Assembly: GCA_944382835.1 (NCBI GenBank)
Contig: CALWNP010000015.1
Coordinates: forward strand, 1-54,675
Reading direction: 5' to 3'
Source: an uncultured Gemmiger sp.
GTDB taxonomy: Bacteria; Bacillota; Clostridia; Oscillospirales; Ruminococcaceae
DNA: 54,675 nucleotides
Shown: positions 32,910 through 40,767 of the stretch, one piece after another
Numbering within the stretch: the stretch's first letter is position 1
How the letters are laid out: the number at the start of each line of letters is the position of its first letter
Notes under the pieces: model-generated
Database searches by the model: none
Seen by the model: the letters and a program-made list of their open reading frames with translations, nothing else
Told to the model about the DNA's origin: nothing
Made by a program: the position numbers and the translations under genes

Positions 32910-32917
32910 GGTGTACC

Positions 32918-33325
32918 ATGTTGTTTGAAGCACAGCCCACGGTGGATCTGCGGGAGCAAAGCCCCCTGGCCCTGGCCTTTGTGGGGGACGCGGTGCTGGA
33001 ACTGCTGGTGCGGCAGCGGCTGGTGGAAACCACCCGGATGCAGCCCGGCAAACTGCACAGCACCGCCACCCGGTATGTCTCGGCCCACGCCCAGAACCGG
33101 GAGCTGGAGATCCTGACCCCCCTGCTCACCGAGGAGGAGGCCAACGTCCTGCGCCGGGGCAAAAACGCCACCAAGGCCACGGTGGCCAAGCACGCCACCG
33201 CCCAGGAATACCGGGCCTCCACCGGCTTCGAGTGCCTGCTGGGGTGGCTGTATCTCCAGAACCGCAACGACCGCATCCAGCAGCTCTTTGAGGCGCTCTG
33301 GCAGCAGTACACCCCCGAAGCATAA
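32918..33325 (+). CDS. mrnC: Mini-ribonuclease 3 (Mini-III)
   Basis: Dimeric RNase III catalytic domain without a dsRNA-binding domain; in B. subtilis it matures 23S rRNA. The 135 residues show SPLALAFVGDAVLELLVRQRL (catalytic Glu/Asp region), PGKLHSTATRYVSAHAQ, RRGKNATKATVAKHATAQEYR and STGFECLLGWLYL, in family order. The start is the ATG at 32918 (GAGGTGTACC upstream), eight bases after obgE. B. subtilis has mrnC next to cysS, so the obgE neighbourhood differs. The TAA is embedded in the A-run of an opposing terminator. Confidence 0.93.
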   Translation: MLFEAQPTVDLREQSPLALAFVGDAVLELLVRQRLVETTRMQPGKLHSTATRYVSAHAQNRELEILTPLLTEEEANVLRRGKNATKATVAKHATAQEYRASTGFECLLGWLYLQNRNDRIQQLFEALWQQYTPEA

Positions 33326-33357
33326 AAAAAGAGCCCTCCGCCCCGAAAGGCGGAAGG
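33324..33357 (-). terminator. Terminator of the small Cys-Gly peptide gene
   Basis: Minus strand CCTTCCGCC pairs with GGCGGAGGG (plus arms 33334-33342 and 33349-33357, one G-U), followed by CTC and seven Ts. It lies about 100 bases after the small gene's stop. The intervening stretch (33358-33458) also has a short CCGGGC/GCCCGG hairpin and no gene. Confidence 0.8.
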
Positions 33358-33458
33358 CGGCCGGGCACAGGCCCGGACAGGATGGGCGCAGTGTCCGGGG
33401 CCGTGGCTCCGTCCGCAGCGCTCCTCTTTTGGTTGTGGCCCTAGGCAGGCTCAGAACC

Positions 33459-33632
33459 TCACTTCTTGCGGCCGTCCTTGCCGCAGCCGCAGCCACAGTC
33501 GCTTGCGGTGCTGGAGGTGGCCCGGTTGGTGGCCTTCTGGGTGGTTTTCTGGGTGCTGCGCTGCTGGGTCTCGTTCTGGGTCTTCTGCTGGGTGCCGTTG
33601 GTGCTCTTGTTGGTGTTCATGTTGCGTGCCAT
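33459..33632 (-). CDS. Unrecognised 57-residue Thr/Gln-rich peptide with Cys-Gly-Cys-Gly-Cys-Gly tail
   Basis: ATG at 33632 to TGA at 33459. A strong ribosome binding site (AAAGGAG, then AAACCCATC) and a downstream terminator make this a real gene despite its size. The first 45 residues are built almost only of T, Q, N, S, K, R and A (11 Thr, 7 Gln in all; the stretch QKTQNETQQRSTQKTTQKAT), with no hydrophobic core, so it is probably unfolded. It then ends SDCGCGCGKDGRKK. No signal peptide or membrane segment. I know no family like it. The three Cys could bind metal, form disulfides, or be modified as in a peptide natural product. The hydrophilic part recalls gamma-type spore proteins in composition only. 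Confidence 0.75.
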   Translation of the reverse strand: MARNMNTNKSTNGTQQKTQNETQQRSTQKTTQKATNRATSSTASDCGCGCGKDGRKK

Positions 33633-33755
33633 GATGGGTTTCTCCTTTCATGCAGTCGAAAATTCGGGACCTTTTGCGGTCCTTGTTGCCAGTATGCCCG
33701 GCGGTCTGCCGGTTATTCCGTCCCCGGTCTGGATTTTACAGGAAGGAGGGCCAGG

Positions 33756-35123
33756 ATGTCCCTGCCCGCTGCATTTGAAGAACGGGAGCGCGCCCTGCTG
33801 GGGCCGCGCTTCGCGGCGCTGCACACCCCCAAAACTCTTACCCCCGCCCGGGGGGTGACCGTTAACACCCTGCGCTGCACCCCCGAGCGGTTCGCCGCCC
33901 TGGCCGGACTGGGGCTGGAACCCTCCCCCTTCTGCCCGGCGGCCTTCCGGCTCACCGACCCGGCCTGCAAGCCGGGGCTGCACCCCTACCACCACGCCGG
34001 GGTCTTTTACGCGCAGGAACCCAGCGCCGCCGCCCCCGCTGCCTTGCTGCAGGTACACCCCGGCATGCGGGTGCTGGACCTTTGCGCCGCGCCGGGGGGG
34101 AAGAGCAGCCAGCTGGCCGCCGCCCTGGCCGGGGAGGGGCTGCTGGTGGCCAACGAGTACAGCGCCCCCCGGGCCGAGGTGCTGCGCCAGAACCTGGAGC
34201 GGATGGGGGTGCGCAACGGGGTGGTGCTCAATGAAGACACCGGCCGGATCGCCGCCGCCCTGCCCGGTTTCTTTGACCGGGTGCTGGTGGACGCCCCCTG
34301 CTCCGGCGAGGGAATGTTCCGCAAGGAGGCGGCCGCCGTCACCCAGTATGGCCCGGCGCTGGTGGACCAGTGCGCCGCCCTGGGCCGGGAAATCCTGGAC
34401 AATGCCGCCGCCCTGCTGGCACCCGGTGGGCTGCTGGTCTACTCCACCTGCACCTTCTCTCCCCAGGAGGACGAGGCCCAGGTGGAATCCTTCCTGCAAC
34501 GCCACCCCGAGTTTGTCCTCTGTGATCTCTCTGGCGTGGGCTTCGGCCATCCGGGGGAGGGCAACCGGGCTTCTTCCCCCGACTTCCCGGCGGAGCGCTG
34601 CCGCCGCATCTGGCCCGCCGACGGGGGAGAGGGGCACTTCATGGCCCTGCTGCAAAAGGCGGAGGATGCCCCCGCCCCGGCGCTGCGGCCGGCCAAGCCG
34701 CCCCGCCCCGGCAAAATTCCCAAAGAATGGCAGGAGTTTGCGGCCCGGTACTTCCCGGTGCTGGCCGGCAGCCAGCCCGCCGCTCTCAAGGAGCTGCTGC
34801 TGCTGCCTCCGGCCCTGCCGCTGCCCTCCACCCGGCTGCACCAGCTGCGGGCCGGGGTGTTGGCCGGCAGCCTGCGCAAGGGCCGGTTCGAGCCCGCCCA
34901 CGCCCTCTTCATGGCCTGGGGGACCCAGTGCACCAACCGGGAGGAGCTGACCCTGGCCGACCCCCGCACCGCCGCCTGGCTGCGGGGGGAGGAAATCCCC
35001 GCCCAGACCGCCGGCAGCGGCTGGTGCGCCGTGCTGGTGGACGGCTTTCCGCTGGGCGGGGGCAAGGTCAGCGGCGGCCGGGTGAAAAATCACTACCCCA
35101 AGGCGCTGCGCAACCTGCGCTGA
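33756..35123 (+). CDS. rsmF: RsmF/NOL1-NOP2-Sun family rRNA m5C methyltransferase
   Basis: Predicted SAM-dependent 16S rRNA cytosine-C5 methyltransferase. The 455 residues include an N-terminal domain with VNTLRCTPERFAAL, the SAM-binding VLDLCAAPGGKSSQLA (about residue 110), motif IV DAPCSGEGMFRK with Cys182, and motif VI YSTCTFSPQEDE with Cys232. The two cysteines are the nucleophile/release pair of the family. The C-terminal 150 residues look like the RsmF RNA-binding extension (GWCAVLVDGFPLGGGKVSGGRVKNHYPKAL, in part). The start is the ATG at 33756 after GGAAGGAGGGCCAGG. The long open frame upstream overlaps other features and is not coding. Confidence 0.9.
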   Translation: MSLPAAFEERERALLGPRFAALHTPKTLTPARGVTVNTLRCTPERFAALAGLGLEPSPFCPAAFRLTDPACKPGLHPYHHAGVFYAQEPSAAAPAALLQVHPGMRVLDLCAAPGGKSSQLAAALAGEGLLVANEYSAPRAEVLRQNLERMGVRNGVVLNEDTGRIAAALPGFFDRVLVDAPCSGEGMFRKEAAAVTQYGPALVDQCAALGREILDNAAALLAPGGLLVYSTCTFSPQEDEAQVESFLQRHPEFVLCDLSGVGFGHPGEGNRASSPDFPAERCRRIWPADGGEGHFMALLQKAEDAPAPALRPAKPPRPGKIPKEWQEFAARYFPVLAGSQPAALKELLLLPPALPLPSTRLHQLRAGVLAGSLRKGRFEPAHALFMAWGTQCTNREELTLADPRTAAWLRGEEIPAQTAGSGWCAVLVDGFPLGGGKVSGGRVKNHYPKALRNLR

Positions 35124-35135
35124 ACGCCCCAAGCC

Positions 35136-35164
35136 TTGAAAAAAACGCACAAATGTGCTATAAT
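35136..35164 (+). promoter_or_regulatory. yebC promoter
   Basis: TTGAAA at 35136-35141, 17 bases, TATAAT at 35159-35164 preceded by TGC (extended -10). A leader of about 70 bases follows. Confidence 0.85.
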
Positions 35165-35243
35165 ATCCCATTGGTATACGCTAGGCGGCCGGTATATTCG
35201 CGGCGCCTTTGTCCAACAATTCAAACATATAGGGGGATCATCC

Positions 35244-35981
35244 ATGTCCGGACATAGCAAATGGAACAACATCAAGCGCAAAAAGGAAAAAACCGACGGC
35301 GCCCGCGCCAAGGTCTTTACCAAGATTGGGCGTGAGATCAGCGTGGCCGTCAAGGAGGGCGGCGCCGATCCCAACTCCAACAGCAAGCTGGCGGCCCTGA
35401 TCTCCAAGGCCAAGGCCAACAACGTGCCCAACGACAACATCCAGCGGATCATCAAGCGGGCCGAGGGCGGCGACAAGACCGAGTACGAAGCCATAACCTA
35501 CGAGGGCTACGGCCCCGGCGGCGTGGCGGTTATGGTGGAAACCCTCACCGACAACCGCAACCGCACCGCAGCCAATATGCGCCATTACTTTGACAAGTTC
35601 GGCGGCAACCTGGGCCAGATGGGCTGCGTGGGCTTCCTCTTCAACCAGAAGGGGGTCATCGTGGTGGATCTGGAGGACAAGGACCCCGATCAGCTGATGA
35701 TGGACGCCCTGGATGCCGGCGCCGAGGACTTTGATGCCGGCGAGGAGGCCGCCGAGGTGACCACCACCCCCGAAAACTTTACCGCGGTCTGCGATGCCCT
35801 GCAGAACAAGGGCTACAACTTCATCAGCGCCGACGTGGCCATGGTGCCCACCACCACCACCACCCTGACCGACCCGGACCAGCTGACCAACATGGGCAAG
35901 CTGCTGGATGCCCTGGACGACGACGACGATGTCCAGAACGCCTGGCACACCCTGGAAAACGAGGAAGACCTCGACCGCTAA
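35244..35981 (+). CDS. yebC: YebC/PmpR family protein
   Basis: A 245-residue YebC/TACO1-family protein. Members were described as transcriptional regulators and more recently as factors that help ribosomes through difficult (proline-rich) stretches. The N-terminus MSGHSKWNNIKRKKEKTDGAR and the blocks FTKIGREISVAVKEGGADP, NVPNDNIQRIIKRAEG and YEGYGPGGVAVMVETLTDN are diagnostic. The start is the ATG at 35244 after AGGGGGATCATCC. The usual genomic partner ruvC is not next to it. A terminator follows. Confidence 0.95.
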   Translation: MSGHSKWNNIKRKKEKTDGARAKVFTKIGREISVAVKEGGADPNSNSKLAALISKAKANNVPNDNIQRIIKRAEGGDKTEYEAITYEGYGPGGVAVMVETLTDNRNRTAANMRHYFDKFGGNLGQMGCVGFLFNQKGVIVVDLEDKDPDQLMMDALDAGAEDFDAGEEAAEVTTTPENFTAVCDALQNKGYNFISADVAMVPTTTTTLTDPDQLTNMGKLLDALDDDDDVQNAWHTLENEEDLDR

Positions 35982-35995
35982 TCATACGGTTTGGG

Positions 35996-36038
35996 GGGGC
36001 GCGCAGGAAGGCCGGAGAGGCCGTGCGCGCCCCTTTTT
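35996..36038 (+). terminator. yebC terminator
   Basis: GGGGCGCGCA (35996-36005) pairs with TGCGCGCCCC (36024-36033), then five Ts. The Ts run straight into the GGAGGAAAGGGAGAGGG ribosome binding region of the next gene, so read-through into that gene may be a control point. Confidence 0.85.
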
Positions 36039-36059
36039 GGAGGAAAGGGAGAGGGATGG

Positions 36060-37697
36060 ATGAGCAAGGTGATCCTGTGCCCACACTGCCTGATGGAGCT
36101 GGAAGGCGGCTTTGGCGGGACCTGCCCCCACTGCGGCAAAAGCCTGGAGAATGCCAACCCCGAGGGGGCGCTGGCCTTCGGCACCCAGCTGGGGGACCGC
36201 TACACCGTGGGGGGCTATCTGCGCGCCGACGGGGACGGCCTGTGCTACCGCGGGGTGGAAAACGATGAGCGGCGCTATGTGCTGATCAAGGAGTTTTTCC
36301 CCATGACCCTCTGCAACGGCCGGGGGGAGGACGGCGCCCTGATGCCCCGGGAGGACCGGGAGGTGCTGTTCAAGACCAGCCGGATGGACTTCAAGGACCT
36401 CTACGACGAGCTGCACACCCTGACCCCCACCACCGGGCTTTCCCAGATCCTGGAGGTGGTGGAGGAGAACAACACCGTCTATGCCATCGAGGAGAGCGAG
36501 AAGGGGATGACCCTGACTCACTACCTGAGCCTGCGCTCCCGCAACATGACCCCCGCTGACGCCTGCCGGCTGCTGCAGCCGGTGATGGAGGGGGTGGCGG
36601 TGCTGCACAAGGCCGGGCTGATCCACCGGGGCATCTGCCCCGACAACATCCTGCTGCCCATCGACGGCACCGCACGGCTGACCGGCTACGGCACCCTGGC
36701 CCTGCGCACTGCCGGCAGCGAGCTGAAAGCCCAGCTCTACGCCGGCTATGCCGCCCCCGAGCAGTATTCGGCGGCGGAGTTCTCGGGCAGCTACACTGAT
36801 GTCTACGCCCTGGCGGCGGTGACCTACCGGCTGGTCACCGGCCAGACCCCGCCTTCGGCGGCCCAGCGCAAGCAGCGGGACACCATGGAGAACGCCCACA
36901 GCCTGGAATCCGCCGTGCCCGGCTACTTTGCCCAGGTGCTGGCCTGCGCCATGCGGCTGGACACCCAGAAGCGGATGCAGACGGTGCCCGAGCTGATGAA
37001 CGCCCTGGCCGACCCCGAGTACGCCAGCGCCATGTTCGAGCGGGGGGACAACCAGATCTCCACCAAAAAGATCCTGGGGGCCTCGCTGGTGGTGATCTTT
37101 GTGCTGGTGGTGCTGATGATGTGGAGCATGCTGGGCCGCTCTGGCGACAGCAGCCCTCGGGCCACCCCCACACCCAGCCCCTCGGCCGCCGCCGAGAGCA
37201 CCGATGCCCAGGAGGAGGCGGTGGAGGTGATCCCCGACCTGGTGGGCAAGAACTACCAGACCGAGATCAAGGGCAGTGACCTCTACCAGTCCTACCGCAT
37301 CGTCATGACCGAGGAGAACTCCAGCGAGGTGGCCGAGGGGTGCGTGATCAGCCAGAAGCCGGTGGCCGGGACCCTCAAGACCGAGGTGGGGCAGATCATC
37401 GAGATTGTGGTCAGCAAGGGTCCCGCCCTGGCCGAGATGCCCAACCTCATCGGCTTCTCCCAGGACAAGGCGGAGCAGCTGCTCAAGAGTGCCGGCATCC
37501 AGTACCGCATCCAGCCCATGGAAAACGACGGCCAGTACGCCGCCGGCTGTGTGGCCCGCTGCGATGTGACCGCCGGCACCAAGTTCGACGCCAGCAAGAC
37601 GGTGGTCAATGTCTACATCGCCGAGGCGCGGGACGACAGCTTTGCCACCGCCAGCCCCACCCCCGCCCCCGAGGAGGACGGCATCACGGTGGGCTGA
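36060..37697 (+). CDS. Zinc-ribbon protein kinase-like protein with two PASTA domains; probable pseudokinase
   Basis: A 545-residue membrane protein. An N-terminal zinc ribbon (CPHC at 6-9 and CPHC near 20) is followed by a kinase-fold domain (about 40-310), a membrane helix (338-358), a Pro/Ser/Thr linker and two PASTA domains (about 386-455 and 458-525), which would face the wall. The ATP-lysine survives (Lys77 in YVLIKEFFP), but the HRD loop reads HRGICPDN (Gly191 for the catalytic Asp) and the DFG motif reads GYG (209-211). Phosphotransfer is therefore unlikely. PASTA domains bind muropeptides or lipid II, so a sensing or scaffold role at the wall is my inference. The start is the ATG at 36060. 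Confidence 0.88.
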   Translation: MSKVILCPHCLMELEGGFGGTCPHCGKSLENANPEGALAFGTQLGDRYTVGGYLRADGDGLCYRGVENDERRYVLIKEFFPMTLCNGRGEDGALMPREDREVLFKTSRMDFKDLYDELHTLTPTTGLSQILEVVEENNTVYAIEESEKGMTLTHYLSLRSRNMTPADACRLLQPVMEGVAVLHKAGLIHRGICPDNILLPIDGTARLTGYGTLALRTAGSELKAQLYAGYAAPEQYSAAEFSGSYTDVYALAAVTYRLVTGQTPPSAAQRKQRDTMENAHSLESAVPGYFAQVLACAMRLDTQKRMQTVPELMNALADPEYASAMFERGDNQISTKKILGASLVVIFVLVVLMMWSMLGRSGDSSPRATPTPSPSAAAESTDAQEEAVEVIPDLVGKNYQTEIKGSDLYQSYRIVMTEENSSEVAEGCVISQKPVAGTLKTEVGQIIEIVVSKGPALAEMPNLIGFSQDKAEQLLKSAGIQYRIQPMENDGQYAAGCVARCDVTAGTKFDASKTVVNVYIAEARDDSFATASPTPAPEEDGITVG

Positions 37698-37740
37698 GCC
37701 CGGCAGCGCCCCTTTTGAAACGAAAAGAGAAACAAGTACA

Positions 37741-37789
37741 CCCGGACCGCGGCAGGAAGCTCCCTGCCGGCGGTCCGGGCGTTTTGCTT
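37741..37789 (+). terminator. Terminator after the PASTA protein gene
   Basis: CCCGGACCGC at 37741-37750 pairs with GCGGTCCGGG (about 37770-37779), with inner CAGG/CCTG pairing, then TTTTGCTTTT. Confidence 0.85.
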
Positions 37790-37802
37790 TTGGGAAAAAG
37801 GG

Positions 37803-37833
37803 CAAAAAACAAACCCCCTGCCGGAGCAGGGGG
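37803..37833 (-). terminator. rpsF-ssb-rpsR terminator
   Basis: CCCCCTGC (37814-37821) pairs with GCAGGGGG (37826-37833); on the minus strand it is followed by TTTGTTTTTT. Confidence 0.9.
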
Positions 37834-37861
37834 CCGTTTTGCATTTCAGAAACCGCAGATA

Positions 37862-38104
37862 TCAGTCGCTGACATAGGGCATCAGAGCCATATGACGGGC
37901 GCGCTTGATGGCAACGGTCAGCTCGCGCTGATGGAAAGCGCAGGTGCCGGTGACGCGGCGGGGAATGATCTTCGCACGCTCGCTGACATACTTGCGCAGG
38001 CGGGGCAGATCCTTGTAATCAATGCGGTCGATGCGGTCCACGCAGAAGCTGCAAACCTTCTTGCGGCCGCGATGCATCGGACGAGAAGAACGATCCATAG
38101 CCAT
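37862..38104 (-). CDS. rpsR: 30S ribosomal protein S18
   Basis: Small-subunit protein that pairs with S6. The 80 residues contain [38 protein letters not shown] and the ending [20 protein letters not shown], typical of S18. Cysteines at the CSFC pair plus CAFH suggest a zinc-binding form. It is the last gene of rpsF-ssb-rpsR. GGAGGTAACCCGATC precedes the ATG. Confidence 0.98.
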   Translation of the reverse strand: MAMDRSSRPMHRGRKKVCSFCVDRIDRIDYKDLPRLRKYVSERAKIIPRRVTGTCAFHQRELTVAIKRARHMALMPYVSD

Positions 38105-38144
38105 GATCGGGTTACCTCCTTGTTAGAATCAGGTGCGATTGCAG

Positions 38145-38615
38145 TTAGAAAGGCAGGTCGCCTTCGTCCTCGATCAGCGCAAAGTCGTCGTTGGAGCCAG
38201 CCGAATAGGCGGGCGCGGCGGGCTGCTGCGCAGCGGGACGGGAATACTCTGCCGGAGCAGGGGCCGGGGCGTTCATGGCAGGGGCACCGCCCTGGGAACG
38301 CTCGCCGGTGAAGTTGACGTTGTTGGCCACAATCTCAATCGCCGTGCGGTTGGCGCCGGTCTTGTCCTGGTAGCTGCGGGACTGCAGACGGCCGTCCACG
38401 GCAATCAGCGAACCCTTGTGGAAGTAACGGCAGACAAACTCGGCCGTGCGCTCCCACGCCACAACGTCCAGGAAATCGGCCTGGCTCTGCCCGTTGGCAT
38501 CGCGGCGGCCACGATCACAGGCGATGCGGAAAGACGCAACGCTCTTGCCGGTCGTGGTCTGGCGCAGCTGAGGGTCAGACACCAGACGGCCCATAATTGC
38601 AACGACGTTCATCAT
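38145..38615 (-). CDS. ssb: Single-stranded DNA-binding protein
   Basis: Protects single-stranded DNA in replication and repair. The 156 residues start with the OB fold (MNVVAIMGRLVSDPQLRQTTTGKSVASFRIA, in part; then FLDVVAWERTAEFVCRYFHKG and VDGRLQSRSY). A Pro/Ala/Gly-rich linker from about residue 110 ends in the acidic partner-binding tip DDFALIEDEGDLPF. The position between rpsF and rpsR is standard. Start ATG at 38613-38615, with two ATG codons in a row. Confidence 0.98.
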   Translation of the reverse strand: MMNVVAIMGRLVSDPQLRQTTTGKSVASFRIACDRGRRDANGQSQADFLDVVAWERTAEFVCRYFHKGSLIAVDGRLQSRSYQDKTGANRTAIEIVANNVNFTGERSQGGAPAMNAPAPAPAEYSRPAAQQPAAPAYSAGSNDDFALIEDEGDLPF

Positions 38616-38634
38616 AATAGCCTAGCTCCTTACC

Positions 38635-38919
38635 TCAGTCCTCTTCAGCAATGATGATGCTGCGGAGAACGCCCTCGGTGATCTTGTAGATACGATCCAG
38701 CTCGGCCGGGAAATCGGGCTCGCTGGTGAACTTGATCACGGTGTAAACACCCTCGGTCTCGTCGTTGATGGGGTAGGCAAGACGCTTCTTGCCCCACTCG
38801 TCAACAGATTCAATCGTACCATTGGCTTCGATCAGGGACTTGAACTTGCCGATCAGAGCGGCGGAAGCCTCTTCATCCAGGGTCGAAGTGGTAACCAGCA
38901 TGGTTTCGTACTTAGCCAT
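38635..38919 (-). CDS. rpsF: 30S ribosomal protein S6
   Basis: Small-subunit protein that binds 16S rRNA with S18. The 94 residues read MAKYETMLVTTSTLDEEASA at the start, then VDEWGKKRLAYPINDETEGVYTVIKF (in part) and the ending LRSIIIAEED. AAAAGGAGGTGTACAGAAG precedes the ATG. It is first in the operon behind a consensus promoter and a structured leader. Confidence 0.98.
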   Translation of the reverse strand: MAKYETMLVTTSTLDEEASAALIGKFKSLIEANGTIESVDEWGKKRLAYPINDETEGVYTVIKFTSEPDFPAELDRIYKITEGVLRSIIIAEED

Positions 38920-38947
38920 CTTCTGTACACCTCCTTTTGGACATTAG

Positions 38948-38989
38948 GCCCCCTTGCGGGGGCAAGGATTCTGTGCCAGCTTGGCACAG
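38948..38989 (-). promoter_or_regulatory. Two hairpins in the rpsF leader, candidate S6:S18 control element
   Basis: The leader transcript holds CTGTGCCA-agc-TGGCACAG (plus 38971-38989) and GCCCCC-gcaa-GGGGGC (plus 38948-38963), the second next to the ribosome binding site. S6:S18-binding leaders are known before rpsF in many bacteria; whether this one keeps the binding bases is not certain. Confidence 0.45.
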
Positions 38990-38995
38990 CAATTT

Positions 38996-39024
38996 ATTAT
39001 ACCAAGATGGGCAAAAAATGTCAA
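38996..39024 (-). promoter_or_regulatory. Consensus promoter of rpsF-ssb-rpsR
   Basis: Minus strand TTGACA (plus 39019-39024), 17 bases, TGG then TATAAT (plus 38996-39001): perfect -35, -10 and extended -10. It lies 30 bases beyond the galT stop, and no clear terminator separates galT from it. Confidence 0.92.
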
Positions 39025-39053
39025 GAATTTTTCCTTCCCAAGGGGGAATTTCC

Positions 39054-40658
39054 TCAGGCGCGGCGGAAGCCCACGCTCTCCACAAACTTCAGGAAGGCGG
39101 CCTTGCCGGCAGCGTCCTGCTTGAAGACGCCGGCGTTCTCCAGCACATGGCTGAACACCACGCCGATTTCCTGGCGCAGGGCGTCCTCGGCCACCTCCCG
39201 GGGCAGGCGGGTGCCGTACTTGGCAATCAGGCTGTCGATCCAGTCGGCGTGCACCGCCAGATCGCTGCCCGGCTCCCGGGAAGTGTTGGGGGCGGCGCCG
39301 GTGAGGATGTCCACAATGGCCGCGCCCTGGGTTTTCAGCCGGGCGGGCAGGATGGCCAGACCCATGACCTCGATGAGGCCAATGTTCTCCTTCTTGATGT
39401 TGTGGTATTCCTTGTGGGGATGGAAGATGCCGTCGGGATACTGGTCGGTGGTGCGGTTGTTGCGCAGCGCCAGGTCCAGGATGTAGCCCTGCTCCTCGTC
39501 ATAGTGGAGGATGGGGGTGACGGTGTTGTGGGGGGTGTCGCCGGTGTGGGAGAGGATGTCCACCGAGGGATCGCTGTAACTGCGCCAGGCGGTCAGGATG
39601 TCGTTGGCAGCGGCCTGGACCTCCCGGGAGCTGCGGCCGATGAGCCGCACCGTGGACACCGGCCAGTTGATGATGCCGGCCTGCACCCCCACATAGCGGG
39701 GATTGGTCAGCGGCACCGCGATGCCGGTTTTCTGCATGGGGAAGGTGTAGCGCCCGCCCTGGAAGTGGCTGTGGCTGAGGATGCTGCCCCCCACGATGGG
39801 CAGGTCGGCGTTGGAGCCGCAGGTGTAGTGGGGGAACTGGCTGACAAAGTCAAAGATCTGGGCCAGGGTGTGGCGATCCATCTCCATGGGCTTGTGCTCG
39901 TCGTGGAGGATGATGCAGTGCTCATGGAAGTAGGCATAAGGGCTGTACTGGAGGTAGAACTGCTCCCCGGCCAGGTTCACCGGCACGATGCGGTGGGTCT
40001 GGCGGGCAGGAAAGTTGATCCGCCCGGCATAGCCGATGTTCTCCTTGCAGAGCATGCAGGCCGGATAGCTGGACTTGGGCTGCAGCCGCTCCATGGCAAT
40101 GACCTTGGGGTCCTTCTCCGGCTTGGTCAGGTTGATGGTGATTTCCAGCTCCCCGTAGGGGGTCTTGGCGTTCCACTGGATGTTCTTGGCGATCTGGGCG
40201 GTGCGGATGTAGTTGGACACCACACACAGGTCGTAGAACCAGTCAGTGGCCGCCTCGGGGCCCTTCTTGGCGTAGAGCTTGCGGAACTTGCGGCAGACCT
40301 CGCTCTCCCGGGGCATCATGGCGCCCATGATCCGGGTCTCGAAGTTGATGCGGTACTGGGGCACCGTGTTGTCAAACAGCGACTTCTGGGCGGCCAGATC
40401 CAGCATCTCCTCCAGCAGGGCGGCGGGGGTGTCGAAGTTCTCCTTGGGCAGCTCGCCCTGGTAGGGGGCGGCCAGGCCCAGCAGGTCCAGCATGGTGTTG
40501 CGGGCAATGATCACGTCCAGATCCTTGATGAGCTTGTGCTTGCGGCCAAAGCTCAGCAGGCGCTCCACATCACGGGCCAGGGCGGCGTCCACCGCCGGGG
40601 CGGCAACCGGATCGGACAACGGCTGCGAGGTTTGGGCAAGGTTCTTTTCTTCGGACAT
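39054..40658 (-). CDS. galT: UDP-glucose--hexose-1-phosphate uridylyltransferase (type 2 GalT)
   Basis: Leloir pathway enzyme exchanging UMP between UDP-glucose and galactose-1-phosphate. The 534 residues match the long Firmicutes type 2 GalT rather than the 350-residue type 1. Conserved blocks: NTMLDLLGLAAPYQGELP, ESEVCRKFRKLYAKKGPEAATDWFYDL (in part), LPIVGGSILSHSHFQGGRYTFPM with the catalytic His-x-His (HSH), and IFHPHKEYHNIKKENIGLIEVMGLAILP (in part). The start is the ATG at 40658 with AGGAGGGATAACAGA upstream; 23 further upstream codons are discounted. It follows a sugar nucleotidyltransferase gene by 109 bases. No galK or galE is in the window. Confidence 0.95.
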   Translation of the reverse strand: MSEEKNLAQTSQPLSDPVAAPAVDAALARDVERLLSFGRKHKLIKDLDVIIARNTMLDLLGLAAPYQGELPKENFDTPAALLEEMLDLAAQKSLFDNTVPQYRINFETRIMGAMMPRESEVCRKFRKLYAKKGPEAATDWFYDLCVVSNYIRTAQIAKNIQWNAKTPYGELEITINLTKPEKDPKVIAMERLQPKSSYPACMLCKENIGYAGRINFPARQTHRIVPVNLAGEQFYLQYSPYAYFHEHCIILHDEHKPMEMDRHTLAQIFDFVSQFPHYTCGSNADLPIVGGSILSHSHFQGGRYTFPMQKTGIAVPLTNPRYVGVQAGIINWPVSTVRLIGRSSREVQAAANDILTAWRSYSDPSVDILSHTGDTPHNTVTPILHYDEEQGYILDLALRNNRTTDQYPDGIFHPHKEYHNIKKENIGLIEVMGLAILPARLKTQGAAIVDILTGAAPNTSREPGSDLAVHADWIDSLIAKYGTRLPREVAEDALRQEIGVVFSHVLENAGVFKQDAAGKAAFLKFVESVGFRRA

Positions 40659-40767
40659 TCTGTTATCCCTCCTGTTGCCTCTACGATACCGCATTTTATC
40701 TTCCCTTTCCATGGCGCAAGATACCATGCTTTTGCAGATTTCGTGCCTGCCGGCGGGGGAAGGGCGA

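Noticed and set aside
33451-33651. 66-residue His/Gln-rich minus-strand frame
   Set aside because: It overlaps the 57-residue Thr/Gln-rich gene in another frame; only the latter has a ribosome binding site at the right distance.
33288-33755. Long N-terminal extension of the rsmF frame
   Set aside because: It overlaps the mrnC end, a minus-strand terminator and the small Cys-Gly peptide gene; a good ribosome binding site lies directly before the ATG at 33756.
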